Shown here: one piece after another, positions 51,868-61,333 of the stretch
Position numbering within the stretch: the first letter of the stretch is position 1
Layout: the number at the start of each line of letters is the position of its first letter
Assembly: GCA_958295955.1 (NCBI GenBank)
Contig: OY282420.1
Coordinates: forward strand, 1,254,435 to 1,318,434
Direction of reading: 5' to 3'
DNA from: an uncultured Bryobacterales bacterium
GTDB taxonomy: Bacteria; Acidobacteriota; Terriglobia; Bryobacterales; UBA6623
DNA length: 64,000 nt
Notes under the pieces: generated by a model
What the model saw: only the letters and a program-made list of their open reading frames with translations
What the model was told of the DNA's origin: nothing
The model's database searches: none
Position numbers and translations under genes: made by a program

Positions 51868-53949
51868 GTGAGCGGGTTTCTCCTGACGCGGCGGCGGCTT
51901 GCCGCGCTGCTGTTCGCCGCCAACGCCGCCCGGCAAGCGGGCCGGGCGCAGTCGCCGCTCGGCTCGATGCTGTGGGACTACATCAAGGAGTACTTGCGCT
52001 TGCTCGACGAGCGGCGCGCGCAGGCGCTCGCGGCGTTGCAGTCCGAGGAGGACTTCGCCAAGCTGCGGTCGCGCGTGCGAGCGCGCCTCGCCGAGATGTG
52101 GGGAGCGTTTCCTGAGCGCACTCCGCTCAACCCCCGGCAGGTCGGCCTGATCGAGCGGGACGACCACGTTGTCGAAAAGATCGTGTTCGAGAGCCGCCCT
52201 CAATTTCATGTCACGGCCAATCTTTACCGCCCCAAAAATACTGCCGGCAAGCTGCCGGCCCTCGTCTTTCCCTGCGGCCATGCGGCCGGCGGCAAGGCCG
52301 GCGAGACGTATCAGAAATTCTCGATTCTGATGGCGCGGCAAGGTTTCGTCGTGCTCACTTGGGACCCGCTCGGCCAGGGCGAAAGGCTGCAACTGTGGGC
52401 TGCGCAAAAGCAGGCTTCCGCCGTCGGGCCGGGGACGGCGGAGCACCGCGTCCTGGGCAACCAGTGCTACCTGCTGGGCATGAACCTGATGCAGTACCGC
52501 GTTTGGGATGCGGCGCGGGCGCTGGATTATCTGCAATCGCGCCCCGACGTGGACGCCGCGCGCATCGGCATCGCCGGACAGTCGGGCGGCGGCATGACCG
52601 CGCTGCAATTCGCCTGCTTCGACGACCGCCTCAAGGCCGCGTTCCTGTCGTGCGCCGTGGCCACCTTTCGGCACAAGACCGAGGCCCTGCTGATCGCCGA
52701 CCCGGAGCAGATCTTGTACGGGACGCTGCGCTACGGGATCGACCATCCCGAGCTCCTGGCGGCTTTCGCGCCGAAACCCTTGCTGGTCGGCGCGGCCATT
52801 CGCGATTTCGTACCCATTGCCGGCGCCCGCCGCACGCACGCCGAATTGGCGCAGGCGTACGCAAAGCTCGGCGCCCCGGAAAACCTCGGGTTGGTCGAGA
52901 CGGACGCCGAGCACGCCCTGAACCGCGAGTTGCGCGAGGCCGCCGCCGGCTTTTTCGTCCGCGCGCTCGCCGGACGCAACGAAACGGTCAAGGAGGAACC
53001 GACGCAACCCGCGCCCGCGGCAGAGCTCTTCGTGACCGCAACAGGACAGGCCGCAACGGCGTTCGCCGGCAAGACGGTGCAGGACTTCAACGCCGAGCGC
53101 GCCGCCGCCGCCGCGCCGCAATTTACAATGCCCGCGAACGCCGACGAATTTTCCGTGTACAGCCATGAAATCGCCCACCGCATCCGGGAGATCACCAGGG
53201 TCGGCGCGTTCAAGGCCGAGCGCGGCATCGAAGTTCCGGACCGCATGTTGGACGCGGGGCCCTTCGCCAAGGGCGCGGCGTTCGTGGTCGCCGACCGGGG
53301 CAAGGACGATGACGTCGTGCGCAGGAATTATATCGACGCGGTCGTAGCCGCGGACTACCAGGCGATCGGGCTCGACCTGCGCGGGTGGGGCGACTCGGCG
53401 GCCTTCATCCCCTCCATCCTGCCCCGGTTCGATTGGGACGATTTCTTTGCCTACCGCTCGTTGGAGTTGGGGCGTCCGTTGTTCGGGCAGCGCCTGAAAG
53501 ACCTGTTGGCGACGGCGCCGCGGCGCACCGACCGCCGCGGATGGTACGTCGTAGGCGTCGGCATCGGCGGCCTCGTTGCGGCCCATGCCGCCGCGCTCGA
53601 CCCGCGCATCCTCGGCGTAGTGAGCATCGACGCGCCGCTCTCGTACCGCTCGCTCGTGGACGACCCGCTCGCCGAACAGCCCGTGAGCGCGTATCTGCCG
53701 GGAGTGATCGGAGCCTACGAAGTCCGCGACGCATACGCGGCCCTGGCGCCCAGGCCGCTGCTGATCGTCAACCCTCAGGACGCGCGGCGGAAACCGGTAA
53801 GCGCCGCGGCCGCGGGGGAGGAATACGCCTGGACCGCGCGGATTTACGAGTTGCTGGAAGCGCCCGCCGGCGTGACGGTCGCCTCCGGCCTGAGCCGCCG
53901 GCAGACCCGCGCAGCCCTGGGCAAGTGGTTTTCCGCCCTTGAAGGTTAA
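51868..53949 (+). CDS. Secreted esterase-like protein with two alpha/beta-hydrolase domains, the second lacking the nucleophile
   Basis: 693 aa from GTG 51868. Signal peptide with an RRR motif (LLTRRRLAALLFAANAA). The first hydrolase domain (about 100-380) has the acetylxylan-esterase/dienelactone-hydrolase pattern, TWDPLGQGERLQLW, with nucleophile elbow GQSGGG and catalytic His near the DAEHALN segment. The second domain (about 430-690) repeats the fold, but its elbow is GVGIGG, with Gly at the serine position. Likely one active esterase domain plus one structural or binding domain. Confidence 0.78.
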   Translation: MSGFLLTRRRLAALLFAANAARQAGRAQSPLGSMLWDYIKEYLRLLDERRAQALAALQSEEDFAKLRSRVRARLAEMWGAFPERTPLNPRQVGLIERDDHVVEKIVFESRPQFHVTANLYRPKNTAGKLPALVFPCGHAAGGKAGETYQKFSILMARQGFVVLTWDPLGQGERLQLWAAQKQASAVGPGTAEHRVLGNQCYLLGMNLMQYRVWDAARALDYLQSRPDVDAARIGIAGQSGGGMTALQFACFDDRLKAAFLSCAVATFRHKTEALLIADPEQILYGTLRYGIDHPELLAAFAPKPLLVGAAIRDFVPIAGARRTHAELAQAYAKLGAPENLGLVETDAEHALNRELREAAAGFFVRALAGRNETVKEEPTQPAPAAELFVTATGQAATAFAGKTVQDFNAERAAAAAPQFTMPANADEFSVYSHEIAHRIREITRVGAFKAERGIEVPDRMLDAGPFAKGAAFVVADRGKDDDVVRRNYIDAVVAADYQAIGLDLRGWGDSAAFIPSILPRFDWDDFFAYRSLELGRPLFGQRLKDLLATAPRRTDRRGWYVVGVGIGGLVAAHAAALDPRILGVVSIDAPLSYRSLVDDPLAEQPVSAYLPGVIGAYEVRDAYAALAPRPLLIVNPQDARRKPVSAAAAGEEYAWTARIYELLEAPAGVTVASGLSRRQTRAALGKWFSALEG

Positions 53950-53974
53950 GGTTCTTCGCAACCGGAGAGAAGCC

Positions 53975-54970
53975 GTGCAGCGTACCGATTGGTTGGCGCA
54001 GGTCGTTGAGGAAGTCGTCGAACCCGAGCGCAGGATTTGCGACCCGCATCATCATCTCTGGGACCGCAACGGCAGCCGCTACCTGCTGGACGAGTTGCTC
54101 GCCGACACCGGCAGCGGGCACAACGTAGTCGGCACGGTGTTCGTCGAGTGCGCGAGCATGTATCGCGCGGACGGCGAAGAAGCGCTGCGGCCGGTCGGCG
54201 AAACCGAGTTCGCGAACGGCGTCGCGGCGATGTCGGCGAGCGGCGGCTACGGAGATGCGAAGGTCTGCGCCGGCATTGTCGGCTTTGCGGACCTGCGCCT
54301 CGGGCCGGCGGCGGGCAGAGTGCTCGACGCGCACCTGAACGCGAGCTCCCGCTTTCGCGGCATCCGCCATGCGGCCTCCTGGGACGCCTCCCCCGAGGTG
54401 CGCAACTCGCACGCGAAGCCGCCGCCGGGACTGCTGCTCGACGCCGAGTTCCGCCGGGGATTCGCCGAGTTGGGCAAGCGCGGACTGAGCTTCGACGCCT
54501 GGCTCTACCATCCGCAGATTCCCGAGCTGACCGCTCTGGCGGCGGCGTTCCCTGACATTCCGATCGTCTTCGACCACTTCGGCGGCCCGCTGGGAATCGG
54601 ACCCTACGCGGGCAGGCGCGACGAAATTTTTACGTTTTGGCGGTCGGCGGTCGCGGAGTTGGCGCGCTGCGAAAACGTCTATGCCAAGTTGGGCGGCCTG
54701 GTCATGCCCATCAACGGTTTCGGCTTCCACAAGCGCGCGCTGCCGGCCTCTTCCGACGAAATCGTTGCGGCGACCGGGCGCTACTACCGCCACGCGATCG
54801 AGGTCTTCGGCGTCGAACGCTGCATGTTCGAGAGCAACTTCCCGGTGGACAAGAGAAGCTGCTCGTACCGCGTCTTGTGGAACGCCTTCAAGAAGCTGGT
54901 AGCGGACGCCTCGGCAAGCGAGAAAGACGCCCTGTTCCACGACACGGCCCGCCGCGTTTACCGGATTTGA
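53975..54970 (+). CDS. Amidohydrolase 2 family (lactonase-like TIM barrel)
   Basis: 331 aa from GTG 53975, which has GGAGAG 5 nt upstream; the frame starts earlier (53939), overlapping the esterase gene. Metal-site start CDPHHHLWD, a middle VFDHFGGPLG, KLGGLVMP, and an ending MFESNFPVDK with the conserved Asp. The family includes lactonases and decarboxylases of aromatic and sugar acids. It fits a catabolic run with the aldolase and esterase. Confidence 0.82.
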   Translation: MQRTDWLAQVVEEVVEPERRICDPHHHLWDRNGSRYLLDELLADTGSGHNVVGTVFVECASMYRADGEEALRPVGETEFANGVAAMSASGGYGDAKVCAGIVGFADLRLGPAAGRVLDAHLNASSRFRGIRHAASWDASPEVRNSHAKPPPGLLLDAEFRRGFAELGKRGLSFDAWLYHPQIPELTALAAAFPDIPIVFDHFGGPLGIGPYAGRRDEIFTFWRSAVAELARCENVYAKLGGLVMPINGFGFHKRALPASSDEIVAATGRYYRHAIEVFGVERCMFESNFPVDKRSCSYRVLWNAFKKLVADASASEKDALFHDTARRVYRI

Positions 54971-55004
54971 CGACGCGGCGGCTGCTCTGCGCTTGCGGAT
55001 GGGT

Positions 55005-55010
55005 TACAAT
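55005..55010 (+). promoter_or_regulatory. -10 box that decides the DUF1501 start
   Basis: GGTTACAAT with TACAAT at 55005-55010, so transcription would begin near 55017. That excludes an upstream ATG (54993) and supports ATG 55029. Confidence 0.4.
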
Positions 55011-55028
55011 TCCAACGGGCGGTTTTTT

Positions 55029-56471
55029 ATGCAGAGGAACCTGAATCATCCTCCGTGGCGCGTTCCGCTTTCGCGGCGCGAGATGCTGCGGCGGACCTCC
55101 GTCGGCTTCGGGCTGACGGCTCTTGCCGGGCTTATGGCCGATCCGTCGTATGCGTCCTCGACCGGCGGCGGCGCGGCGCAAGTCCCGCATTTCGCGCCCA
55201 AGGTGAAAAACGTCATCTTCGCCTACATGTCGGGCGGCCTCTCGCATATCGACTCGTTCGATCCCAAGCCGCGCCTGCAAAAAGAAGCCGGCGAGCCGAT
55301 GCCGTTCGAGACGGCGCGGACGATGTTCAATCAGGACGGCAACATCTGGCCCTCTCCGTGGGAATTCCACAACTACGGCGAGGCGGGGATTCCGGTCAGC
55401 GATCTGTTCCCGCACATCGCCGGCTGCGCCGACGACATCGCCGTCATCCGCTCGATGACCGCCCGCTTCATGGAGCATGCCCAAGCGAACTTCTACTTTC
55501 ATTGCGGGCAGCCTTTCACCGGCTTTCCTTCGATGGGCGCCTGGACGACATACGGGCTGGGCGCCGAGTCGCAAGACCTGCCCGGATTCGTGGTGATGGG
55601 CAGCGGAGGCATTCCGCTCGGCGGCATCAACATGTTCAGCAGCGGGTTTTTGCCGGCGGTTCACCAGGGTTCGTTCCTGCACCCGGATCAAGAGCAGCCC
55701 CTGGCGAACGTGCGGCCGCACGAGCCCGATGCGCGGCAGCGCCGGCGGCTGGCCTTCATCCGCGAGATGGACGAGGGGTTTTTGGCGCGCGCCGGAGAGG
55801 ACGCCCAGGTCGAGGCGGCGATCCGGAACTACGAGACGGCGTACCGCATGCAGTCGGCGGTGCCCGAGCTTTGCGACCTCAGCGGCGAAACCGAAGCGAC
55901 GCGCAAGCTGTACGGCCTCGATTCGACGCACCCGCCCAAGCAAAATTACGCCTTGCAATGCCTGACGGCCCGCAGGCTGATCGAACGCGGGGTGCGCTTC
56001 GTCGAGTTGACGATGGTCAACGGCGGCAACAAGGGCAGCATGTCGAACCCTTGGGATCAGCACACCGACTTGATCTCCGGCCACACCGGCAATGCGTTTT
56101 CAGTGGATCAGCCCGTCGCCGGACTGCTCAAAGACCTCAAGTCCCGCGGGCTGCTGGAGGAAACCCTGGTCATTTTCTCCGGCGAATTCGGCCGCACGCC
56201 GTTCGTTCAGGGCACGAACGGGCGGGACCACAACCCCTACGGATTCAGCCTGTGGCTGGCCGGCGGCGGCATCAAGGCGGGAACGATCTACGGCGCGACC
56301 GACGAATACGGCTACAACGCGGTCGAAGGCATCCGCACGATCCACGACCTGCACGCAACCGTTCTGCACCTGCTGGGCATCGACCACGAAAAGCTGACCT
56401 ACCGCTTCGGCGGGCGCGACTTCCGCCTGACGGACGTCCACGGCCACGTCATCCACGAAGTGCTGACGTAA
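55029..56471 (+). CDS. DUF1501 family exported protein (second copy)
   Basis: 480 aa from ATG 55029. Twin-arginine signal (SRREMLRRTSVGFGLTALAGL). Core motifs as in the first copy: [73 protein letters not shown] and HDLHATVLHLLGID. Unlike the copy at 32977-34407 it has no DUF1549/DUF1553 partner next to it. Function unknown. Confidence 0.9.
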   Translation: MQRNLNHPPWRVPLSRREMLRRTSVGFGLTALAGLMADPSYASSTGGGAAQVPHFAPKVKNVIFAYMSGGLSHIDSFDPKPRLQKEAGEPMPFETARTMFNQDGNIWPSPWEFHNYGEAGIPVSDLFPHIAGCADDIAVIRSMTARFMEHAQANFYFHCGQPFTGFPSMGAWTTYGLGAESQDLPGFVVMGSGGIPLGGINMFSSGFLPAVHQGSFLHPDQEQPLANVRPHEPDARQRRRLAFIREMDEGFLARAGEDAQVEAAIRNYETAYRMQSAVPELCDLSGETEATRKLYGLDSTHPPKQNYALQCLTARRLIERGVRFVELTMVNGGNKGSMSNPWDQHTDLISGHTGNAFSVDQPVAGLLKDLKSRGLLEETLVIFSGEFGRTPFVQGTNGRDHNPYGFSLWLAGGGIKAGTIYGATDEYGYNAVEGIRTIHDLHATVLHLLGIDHEKLTYRFGGRDFRLTDVHGHVIHEVLT

Positions 56472-56843
56472 GGGTTCTTGCGCCGGGCGCGCGCCGGCAG
56501 TCCGGGGCTGCGACGCTAATCGAAATCAGCGATGACGGGACGGTCGTCGATCCGGCGCAGCAGGAGTTGCTCGATCGATCCGAGCGGCAGCGCCGCAAAA
56601 TCCCCGCCCGTATCCGCTAATTTTTCCCGGCGTCATTCCGTCGCAAATCATGTGGCAAACCGTCGCAATTCAAGTGGCCGCGTACAGCCGGGGTTCGTGG
56701 GGGCGGTGCCTTTTGGATGGCCCGAAGAGGCGCCCCGCCGTCCGGATCAAGGCCATTTCCGAATCGCGCAGGGCGAATGAGCGCGCTGGCAGTGGGAGCT
56801 AGTCTATAGTGAAGGCCAGCTAACGGTGTTAGACTATAAGATC
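56472..56843. other. 372-bp region with a gene-end relic and a repeat pair
   Basis: Forward frame up to 56620 reads ATLIEISDDGTVVDPAQQ and DRSERQRRKIPARIR, which has protein-like composition but no start codon, so it may be the tail of a lost gene. Then comes the repeat pair at 56638-56678. The rest (56690-56843) has no recognisable signal. Confidence 0.4.
56638..56678. repeat. Two adjacent 19-bp repeat units (22-bp period)
   Basis: CCGTCGCAAATCATGTGGC (56638-56656) and CCGTCGCAATTCAAGTGGC (56660-56678), differing at 3 positions. A third relative lies at 22115-22133 beside vsr. Arrays like these are seen at ends of IS21-like elements, but this is only a resemblance. Confidence 0.5.
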
Positions 56844-57443
56844 ATGAGTTCCGAACTGATCGGCATTATGACTGTGGGCGTGGCGATAGCGGCGCTCCAG
56901 ATGTTAATTATCAAGAGTTTGCGCGAGGACATGTACAAGCTCTCTGCTGCGTTAGGCCAGCGCGTCGGCACCATGGAGCAGTGCTTGGCGAAGCTCAAAG
57001 AAATGGTTGAGGCTTGTTCAACCGCCGCCCCCAAGTCGAAACAGCCCTCAACACTCATCGGAATTGCGAGGGAAACATTGCTAGCCGACTGCTACAGATA
57101 TCACGGTGGTTCCCACCGAGTCGCCATTGTCCATTGTCCCAAGATATTTGGTGATCGTCTCGGTCATTTATCGCAGGATGGCAAGCCAGATTCGTGGGCA
57201 CTACGGGATTTTGTCACCCGTCAGATAATCCGAAACAGCCCCTCGTCGAATCACGCATCATCGAGTCACACGCTAGCCCAGATCGAAGCCACTGTTACAT
57301 ACTGTGAGCCTCCGCCGTTTCACTCGATTGAACACGTCCAAGATTGGGAACTCTACCTGCGTTTGCGATCATATGCTGTATTGAGGACTTTGCATTGCGG
57401 AGATCCCAACCCAGCGTTTGGCGACTGGAAAGATTTACCATGA
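56844..57443 (+). CDS. Unknown protein with N-terminal membrane helix and coiled coil
   Basis: 199 aa from ATG 56844 (a GTG at 56826 is in frame). One membrane helix (about 3-24, LIGIMTVGVAIAALQMLII), then a helical stretch with heptad-like spacing (about 28-60), then a C-terminal part with no recognised domain. AT content is higher than in the neighbours. It converges on, and overlaps by 9 bp, the end of the nuclease-methyltransferase gene. Being next to a restriction gene, it could be an accessory, but nothing in its sequence shows that. Confidence 0.5.
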   Translation: MSSELIGIMTVGVAIAALQMLIIKSLREDMYKLSAALGQRVGTMEQCLAKLKEMVEACSTAAPKSKQPSTLIGIARETLLADCYRYHGGSHRVAIVHCPKIFGDRLGHLSQDGKPDSWALRDFVTRQIIRNSPSSNHASSSHTLAQIEATVTYCEPPPFHSIEHVQDWELYLRLRSYAVLRTLHCGDPNPAFGDWKDLP

Positions 57444-60400
57444 CGGACGATCCGAAAAGACCGCCGCCAACACCGCCCCAATTCGCCGGGCGGTGTCTGT
57501 GAAATGCTGGACCTCTTCGGTAGCCAGCACGCGGTCAAGGATATCACGCTCCCGGTATGAGAGCCATTTTTTGAGGACCTGGTAGCCGCCGAGCTTGTAG
57601 CGCCAGACGGCGGCGGGGACGTTGCGCCAATAGGCGTTGCCGTTCAGGTACGCGTCGAACGTCGTCTCGCCTAGCGCGGGCAGGGCATCGCCCAAGGCGG
57701 CGCGCTCTTCCGGTGTGAACGAGCGCTCGACAACGCGGCCTTGGCCGGGCATGACCGCTTTGCCCGCTCCGTAATGCCCCCAACCCGCCGTCAGCGCGAA
57801 GTCATCGCCGGTCATGTTGCGCCCTTCCCGGACGGCGGGCACGGCGACAGCGGCGATTTCCGGACGCAATGCGCCTTCGGTGACGCCCGGCGCGGGCGTA
57901 TCGGGATCGAGCAGGGCGGCGAGTTCGCGGCCCCGCGCCGCCGAGCGGGCGAGCGCTTCCGCAGCGCCTTCGGCCTCGCCCTCGGGCCAACCGGGAAGCG
58001 GAATGCGCGGCCAACCCATGCGCAGAGCTCCGGCATTGGCCTCGCGGTAAGCGGGGTCGTGCAGCACGGCAATGACATGGTGGAACAGGTCCTCTACGCC
58101 CAGCCCCAGGCGGTCGAGATAGCATTGCGCCGCACGAGACAGGTTGGGTTCGCGCGGCGCGCCGAGGCCGTCGTTGCGCAGCTGCATTGGGATGCATGTT
58201 GCGCCGCGGTCCATGAGATCGAGGCAACCGATATGTGAAATGACTTGCGACGGCGACCATTCCCGGCGCGGTTTCTGCTGTGTAACCAGCCACAGATTCC
58301 CGTCAAACACATGCGGCCTGTAGTCGGGACGCTTCTCGTCGAGCAACTTGGTTTCCTTCTCCCAATAGAGCCAACGGTTATCGAACGGCCGGTAGGCGTA
58401 GCGGACGAAGCCGGCCTCAATCGGGCCGCCGCGCGCGAGCAGCTTCTCGCGGACCGCGGGGGCGGCGAACCGCGCCGTGGTCTTCATGGCTGACGGATAG
58501 CGCCGGGCGATTTCCTCATGGCTGAAATCCGCATTGAAGTAATCGGCGACCCGCGCCTTGAGCCTGTCGAGATCGACATCGACGAGAAATCCGTCGCGGC
58601 TGGTCTTGACCCCCGGAAACGACCGCGGGAACAGGTCGGGCAGCGCCGGCCGGCCGAACCAGCCCTTGCTTGCCGCCACCGGCACGAACGGCAGCCCGAG
58701 CGGCAGCTTGGGTTCAATATCGTCATACAGCGCGCCCGGTTCCGCCTCTGCCGACTTCAGCAGTTCCTCGCGCTTGGCCTGCCCCCAAAGATGGCGGAAG
58801 CCGACCGTTTCGGCGGGCGCGTGATCGGCCTTGCGCACCAGCATCGCGACGGCGGTTCCGACCTGGATGCCGACCGGGTCGCCTTTCGTCGAAAAAATGC
58901 TTGGGTCCGGCGTGCCGTCCGGCGCGATCTTGCCGGTCTTGTACTTGTCGCCGTTCAGGCAGTCGATGCGGATGGCGTCGAACGCCTCAAGATAGCGCTC
59001 CCTCATGCCCGTGAACGACAGCCCGTCGAGCCAGGAATAGTTGGAGATGAAGCAGACCACGCCCCGGCCCGTCTTTTCGGCGATGCGCCGCTCGGCCATG
59101 CGGAAGAAGCGGACATAGAGATCGTTCAACCCCTGCCCCTCGGGCCGCCGCACGCGCTCGGTTTTGCGGTAGGCTTCCGAGAGTTCGCGTTCTTCGCCTA
59201 CCGCCATGCCGGCGAAGCTGTTGTAGGGCGGATTGCCGAGGATGACCAGAATGGGCTTCTCCCGCTTCACCCGCTCGGCGCGGTCGCGCTCCTCCTCCAA
59301 CTCGGGGAAGGACAGCGGCTTCTGTATCTTCGGCTCCCAGCCGGTCAGCGCGTTGGTGAGAAAGACCTGCGCCCGCTCCTCGCCGTCGTCGGCGAGCGGC
59401 GTACCGAGCCTCTGCATGGTCAGCCCAACCTGCAAATGGGCGACGACGAAGGGCGCGGGCATGATCTCGAAACCGAACACCCGCTGCAGTGCCGCCCGCT
59501 TCACCCGCGCGCCGGTCAATGCGTCCCTACCGCGGTCTTCGAGATTGGCGTCAACGCGGCGTAGCACCTCCGCAAGATAGGCCCCGGTGCCGCAGCAGGG
59601 GTCGAGCACATAGACGTTTTCCGCCGCCAGCCCGTCGGCGATGCCCAGGTCGTCCTTGAGCGCTCGGTCCACGCGGGCAACCATGTAGCGCACGACTTCC
59701 GCCGGCGTGTACCAGACGCCCAACTGCTTGCGCAGCTCGGGATCGAAGGCTTCCAGAAACGGCTCGTAGAAGTAGGGCACAGCCTCGCTTTCGCGAAAAC
59801 GCGAGAAGAAGGAGGCGCGGTTCACCCGGTCGAGCGCGGCGGCCGTCCAGTCCAAAACCTCGACGAGACCAAGCGGTTGCAAGCGACCGGGCTGGGAAAG
59901 CTGCTGAAACAGGGCTGCGAGCACCGGCGCGCGCAGATGCCAGACCGCCGTGCGCCAGTCGAACTTGCCCGCCGGCGGCGGCATGCGCCGCGCCCACAGC
60001 ACCCAGGCGGAAAAGACGCCGTAGAACAGCGTCTGCACCAGCGTCGAACGGAAAAAGTGCGCACCTTTCTCGCCCTCGAAACGCACGCCGAGCGCCTCCT
60101 CCAGCGCCGCGCGCACCGCCGCGAGCTGCGGCGCATCGCCCGCCGCCTCGACCCGCGCGAGACCGTCCCGCGCGTAGGAGGCGAGCAGCCAGGCCAGATC
60201 TTGCGGTTCGGCAAGCGCCGCGCGGCGCCCCAGCGCCCGGCAGAGATACTCGCCCAGTCCTACGCCCCGGCCGCGGGCGAGGGCGCGCGGCGTCTGCAAC
60301 ATGCGCTCGAACGCTTCCGCATCTTCGGCCAACCGGAAAGTTTCCAGCTTCGCCGGGCGGCCCGAAGCGTCCTCGCCGACGAGCACGAAGTCGCGCGTGT

Positions 60401-60773
60401 TGGTCACCAGCACCTGACGGTAGCGGTTCCAGTAACGGCTCACCTGGCCGCTCTCCGCCGTCAGCCAAGCGTCGTCTCCGGCGGCCTTTACCTCGACCAC
60501 GCCGCGCTCCGGGGTCTGCCCTTCCCTGGCCCGTTCCCTCTGGACCTGCTTCGCCGCATAAAGGCCGAAGTCGGGATGCCCCGCGCCCTGGTCGGCAAGC
60601 TCGCTGACGCAGAATACTCTCGGCTTGACTGTCGCGCCGACGGCGTTGAGCAGATTCGCCAGCGCCGGATAGCTCGACCGCTCCCCGGTCGCGCCGCCCG
60701 ACGCCCGCACCCGCCGCAGGTCGGAGAAGTAGATTTCGACTGCCGTTGTCAGTTTCGTATTCGTTTGCGTCAT
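57435..60773 (-). CDS. Fused nuclease-methyltransferase (type IIG / type ISP-like restriction-modification enzyme)
   Basis: 1112 aa from ATG 60773. N-terminal part has a PD-(D/E)XK-like set (GHPDFGLYAAK and RGVVEVKAAG, about 66-100). The N6-adenine methyltransferase follows: LGVWYTPAEVVRYMVARV, motif I LDPCCGTGAYL at about 390, motif IV GNPPYNSF at about 511. The C-terminal ~450 residues (NRWLYWEKETKLL, HVIAVLHDPAYR, GGYQVLKKWLSYRER) match the end of type ISP enzymes such as LlaGI, but there is no helicase between nuclease and methyltransferase. One protein would both cut and methylate. The target cannot be read. Confidence 0.85.
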   Translation of the reverse strand: MTQTNTKLTTAVEIYFSDLRRVRASGGATGERSSYPALANLLNAVGATVKPRVFCVSELADQGAGHPDFGLYAAKQVQRERAREGQTPERGVVEVKAAGDDAWLTAESGQVSRYWNRYRQVLVTNTRDFVLVGEDASGRPAKLETFRLAEDAEAFERMLQTPRALARGRGVGLGEYLCRALGRRAALAEPQDLAWLLASYARDGLARVEAAGDAPQLAAVRAALEEALGVRFEGEKGAHFFRSTLVQTLFYGVFSAWVLWARRMPPPAGKFDWRTAVWHLRAPVLAALFQQLSQPGRLQPLGLVEVLDWTAAALDRVNRASFFSRFRESEAVPYFYEPFLEAFDPELRKQLGVWYTPAEVVRYMVARVDRALKDDLGIADGLAAENVYVLDPCCGTGAYLAEVLRRVDANLEDRGRDALTGARVKRAALQRVFGFEIMPAPFVVAHLQVGLTMQRLGTPLADDGEERAQVFLTNALTGWEPKIQKPLSFPELEEERDRAERVKREKPILVILGNPPYNSFAGMAVGEERELSEAYRKTERVRRPEGQGLNDLYVRFFRMAERRIAEKTGRGVVCFISNYSWLDGLSFTGMRERYLEAFDAIRIDCLNGDKYKTGKIAPDGTPDPSIFSTKGDPVGIQVGTAVAMLVRKADHAPAETVGFRHLWGQAKREELLKSAEAEPGALYDDIEPKLPLGLPFVPVAASKGWFGRPALPDLFPRSFPGVKTSRDGFLVDVDLDRLKARVADYFNADFSHEEIARRYPSAMKTTARFAAPAVREKLLARGGPIEAGFVRYAYRPFDNRWLYWEKETKLLDEKRPDYRPHVFDGNLWLVTQQKPRREWSPSQVISHIGCLDLMDRGATCIPMQLRNDGLGAPREPNLSRAAQCYLDRLGLGVEDLFHHVIAVLHDPAYREANAGALRMGWPRIPLPGWPEGEAEGAAEALARSAARGRELAALLDPDTPAPGVTEGALRPEIAAVAVPAVREGRNMTGDDFALTAGWGHYGAGKAVMPGQGRVVERSFTPEERAALGDALPALGETTFDAYLNGNAYWRNVPAAVWRYKLGGYQVLKKWLSYRERDILDRVLATEEVQHFTDTARRIGAVLAAVFSDRPSW

Positions 60774-60899
60774 CCGCTTTGTTGTCGCCCGGGGCAGCGT
60801 AGCATGCAAGTCTCTCCGCCGGCGTGACATCGACCGTTGCATGCGTCGCCGCCCCAGTTACCGGGCCGGCACGCATTATGCGATCGGGTGCAAGGCCGG

Positions 60900-60950
60900 C
60901 TAGAACCGCGTCCGCAACTTCACCCCGAACGCCGCGTGTCTCTCATTCAT
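60900..60950 (-). other. Possible outer-membrane-barrel C-terminal relic
   Basis: Sixteen codons and a TAG: RHAAFGVKLRTRF at the end has the alternating pattern and final Phe of an outer-membrane beta-barrel. It is too short to be a gene; perhaps a leftover of a receptor gene. Confidence 0.25.
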
Positions 60951-60960
60951 CGCCGCCGCC

Positions 60961-61206
60961 TCAATCGAACCGGGGCGGCTCGCGCATCGGCTCGCGCGGC
61001 GGTATCTCCGGTTCCACGCCGCCGAAAGGCTTGAACAGTTCGCGGAGCGCCGTCCCCAACCCCTTTGCCGGGGCCGCCTCCCGCTCGACCGCATCGGCCA
61101 AAATCAGCCGTGCTTCCTCTTCCAACGAACGGCCGCGCCCGGCCGCCCGCTTGCGAAGACGGGCCTTCACCTCGTCGTCGAGATTGCGGATCGTGATGCT
61201 CGCCAT
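60961..61206 (-). CDS. Ribbon-helix-helix antitoxin (FitA/VapB-like), no toxin beside it
   Basis: 81 aa. RHH DNA-binding fold at the N-terminus (SITIRNLDDEVKARLRKRA then RSLEEEARLIL), as in FitA. The C-terminal half (ALRELFKPFGGVEPEIPP) has the Pro-rich, toxin-neutralising character of these antitoxins. AGAGAGG lies upstream. The expected PIN-domain toxin gene is absent; downstream comes a 187-bp gap and then the nuclease-methyltransferase gene, so it may be an orphan or a regulator of that gene. Confidence 0.75.
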   Translation of the reverse strand: MASITIRNLDDEVKARLRKRAAGRGRSLEEEARLILADAVEREAAPAKGLGTALRELFKPFGGVEPEIPPREPMREPPRFD

Positions 61207-61333
61207 TGCCGCGCCTCTCTGTTGGCAACTCTGTTTGTAAAAAATCTCAATCTACACGCCGATTGCAGCGCAATCAAGATGCCGCCGCGATGCAGCCGCC
61301 CCTTCAATCGGCAGTCCGGCAGCAAAAAGCGCG

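Noticed and set aside
56790..56845. Apparent inverted repeat TAGTCTATAG ... TTAGACTATAAG before the 199-aa gene
   Set aside because: The two halves do not pair beyond about five bases when aligned properly.
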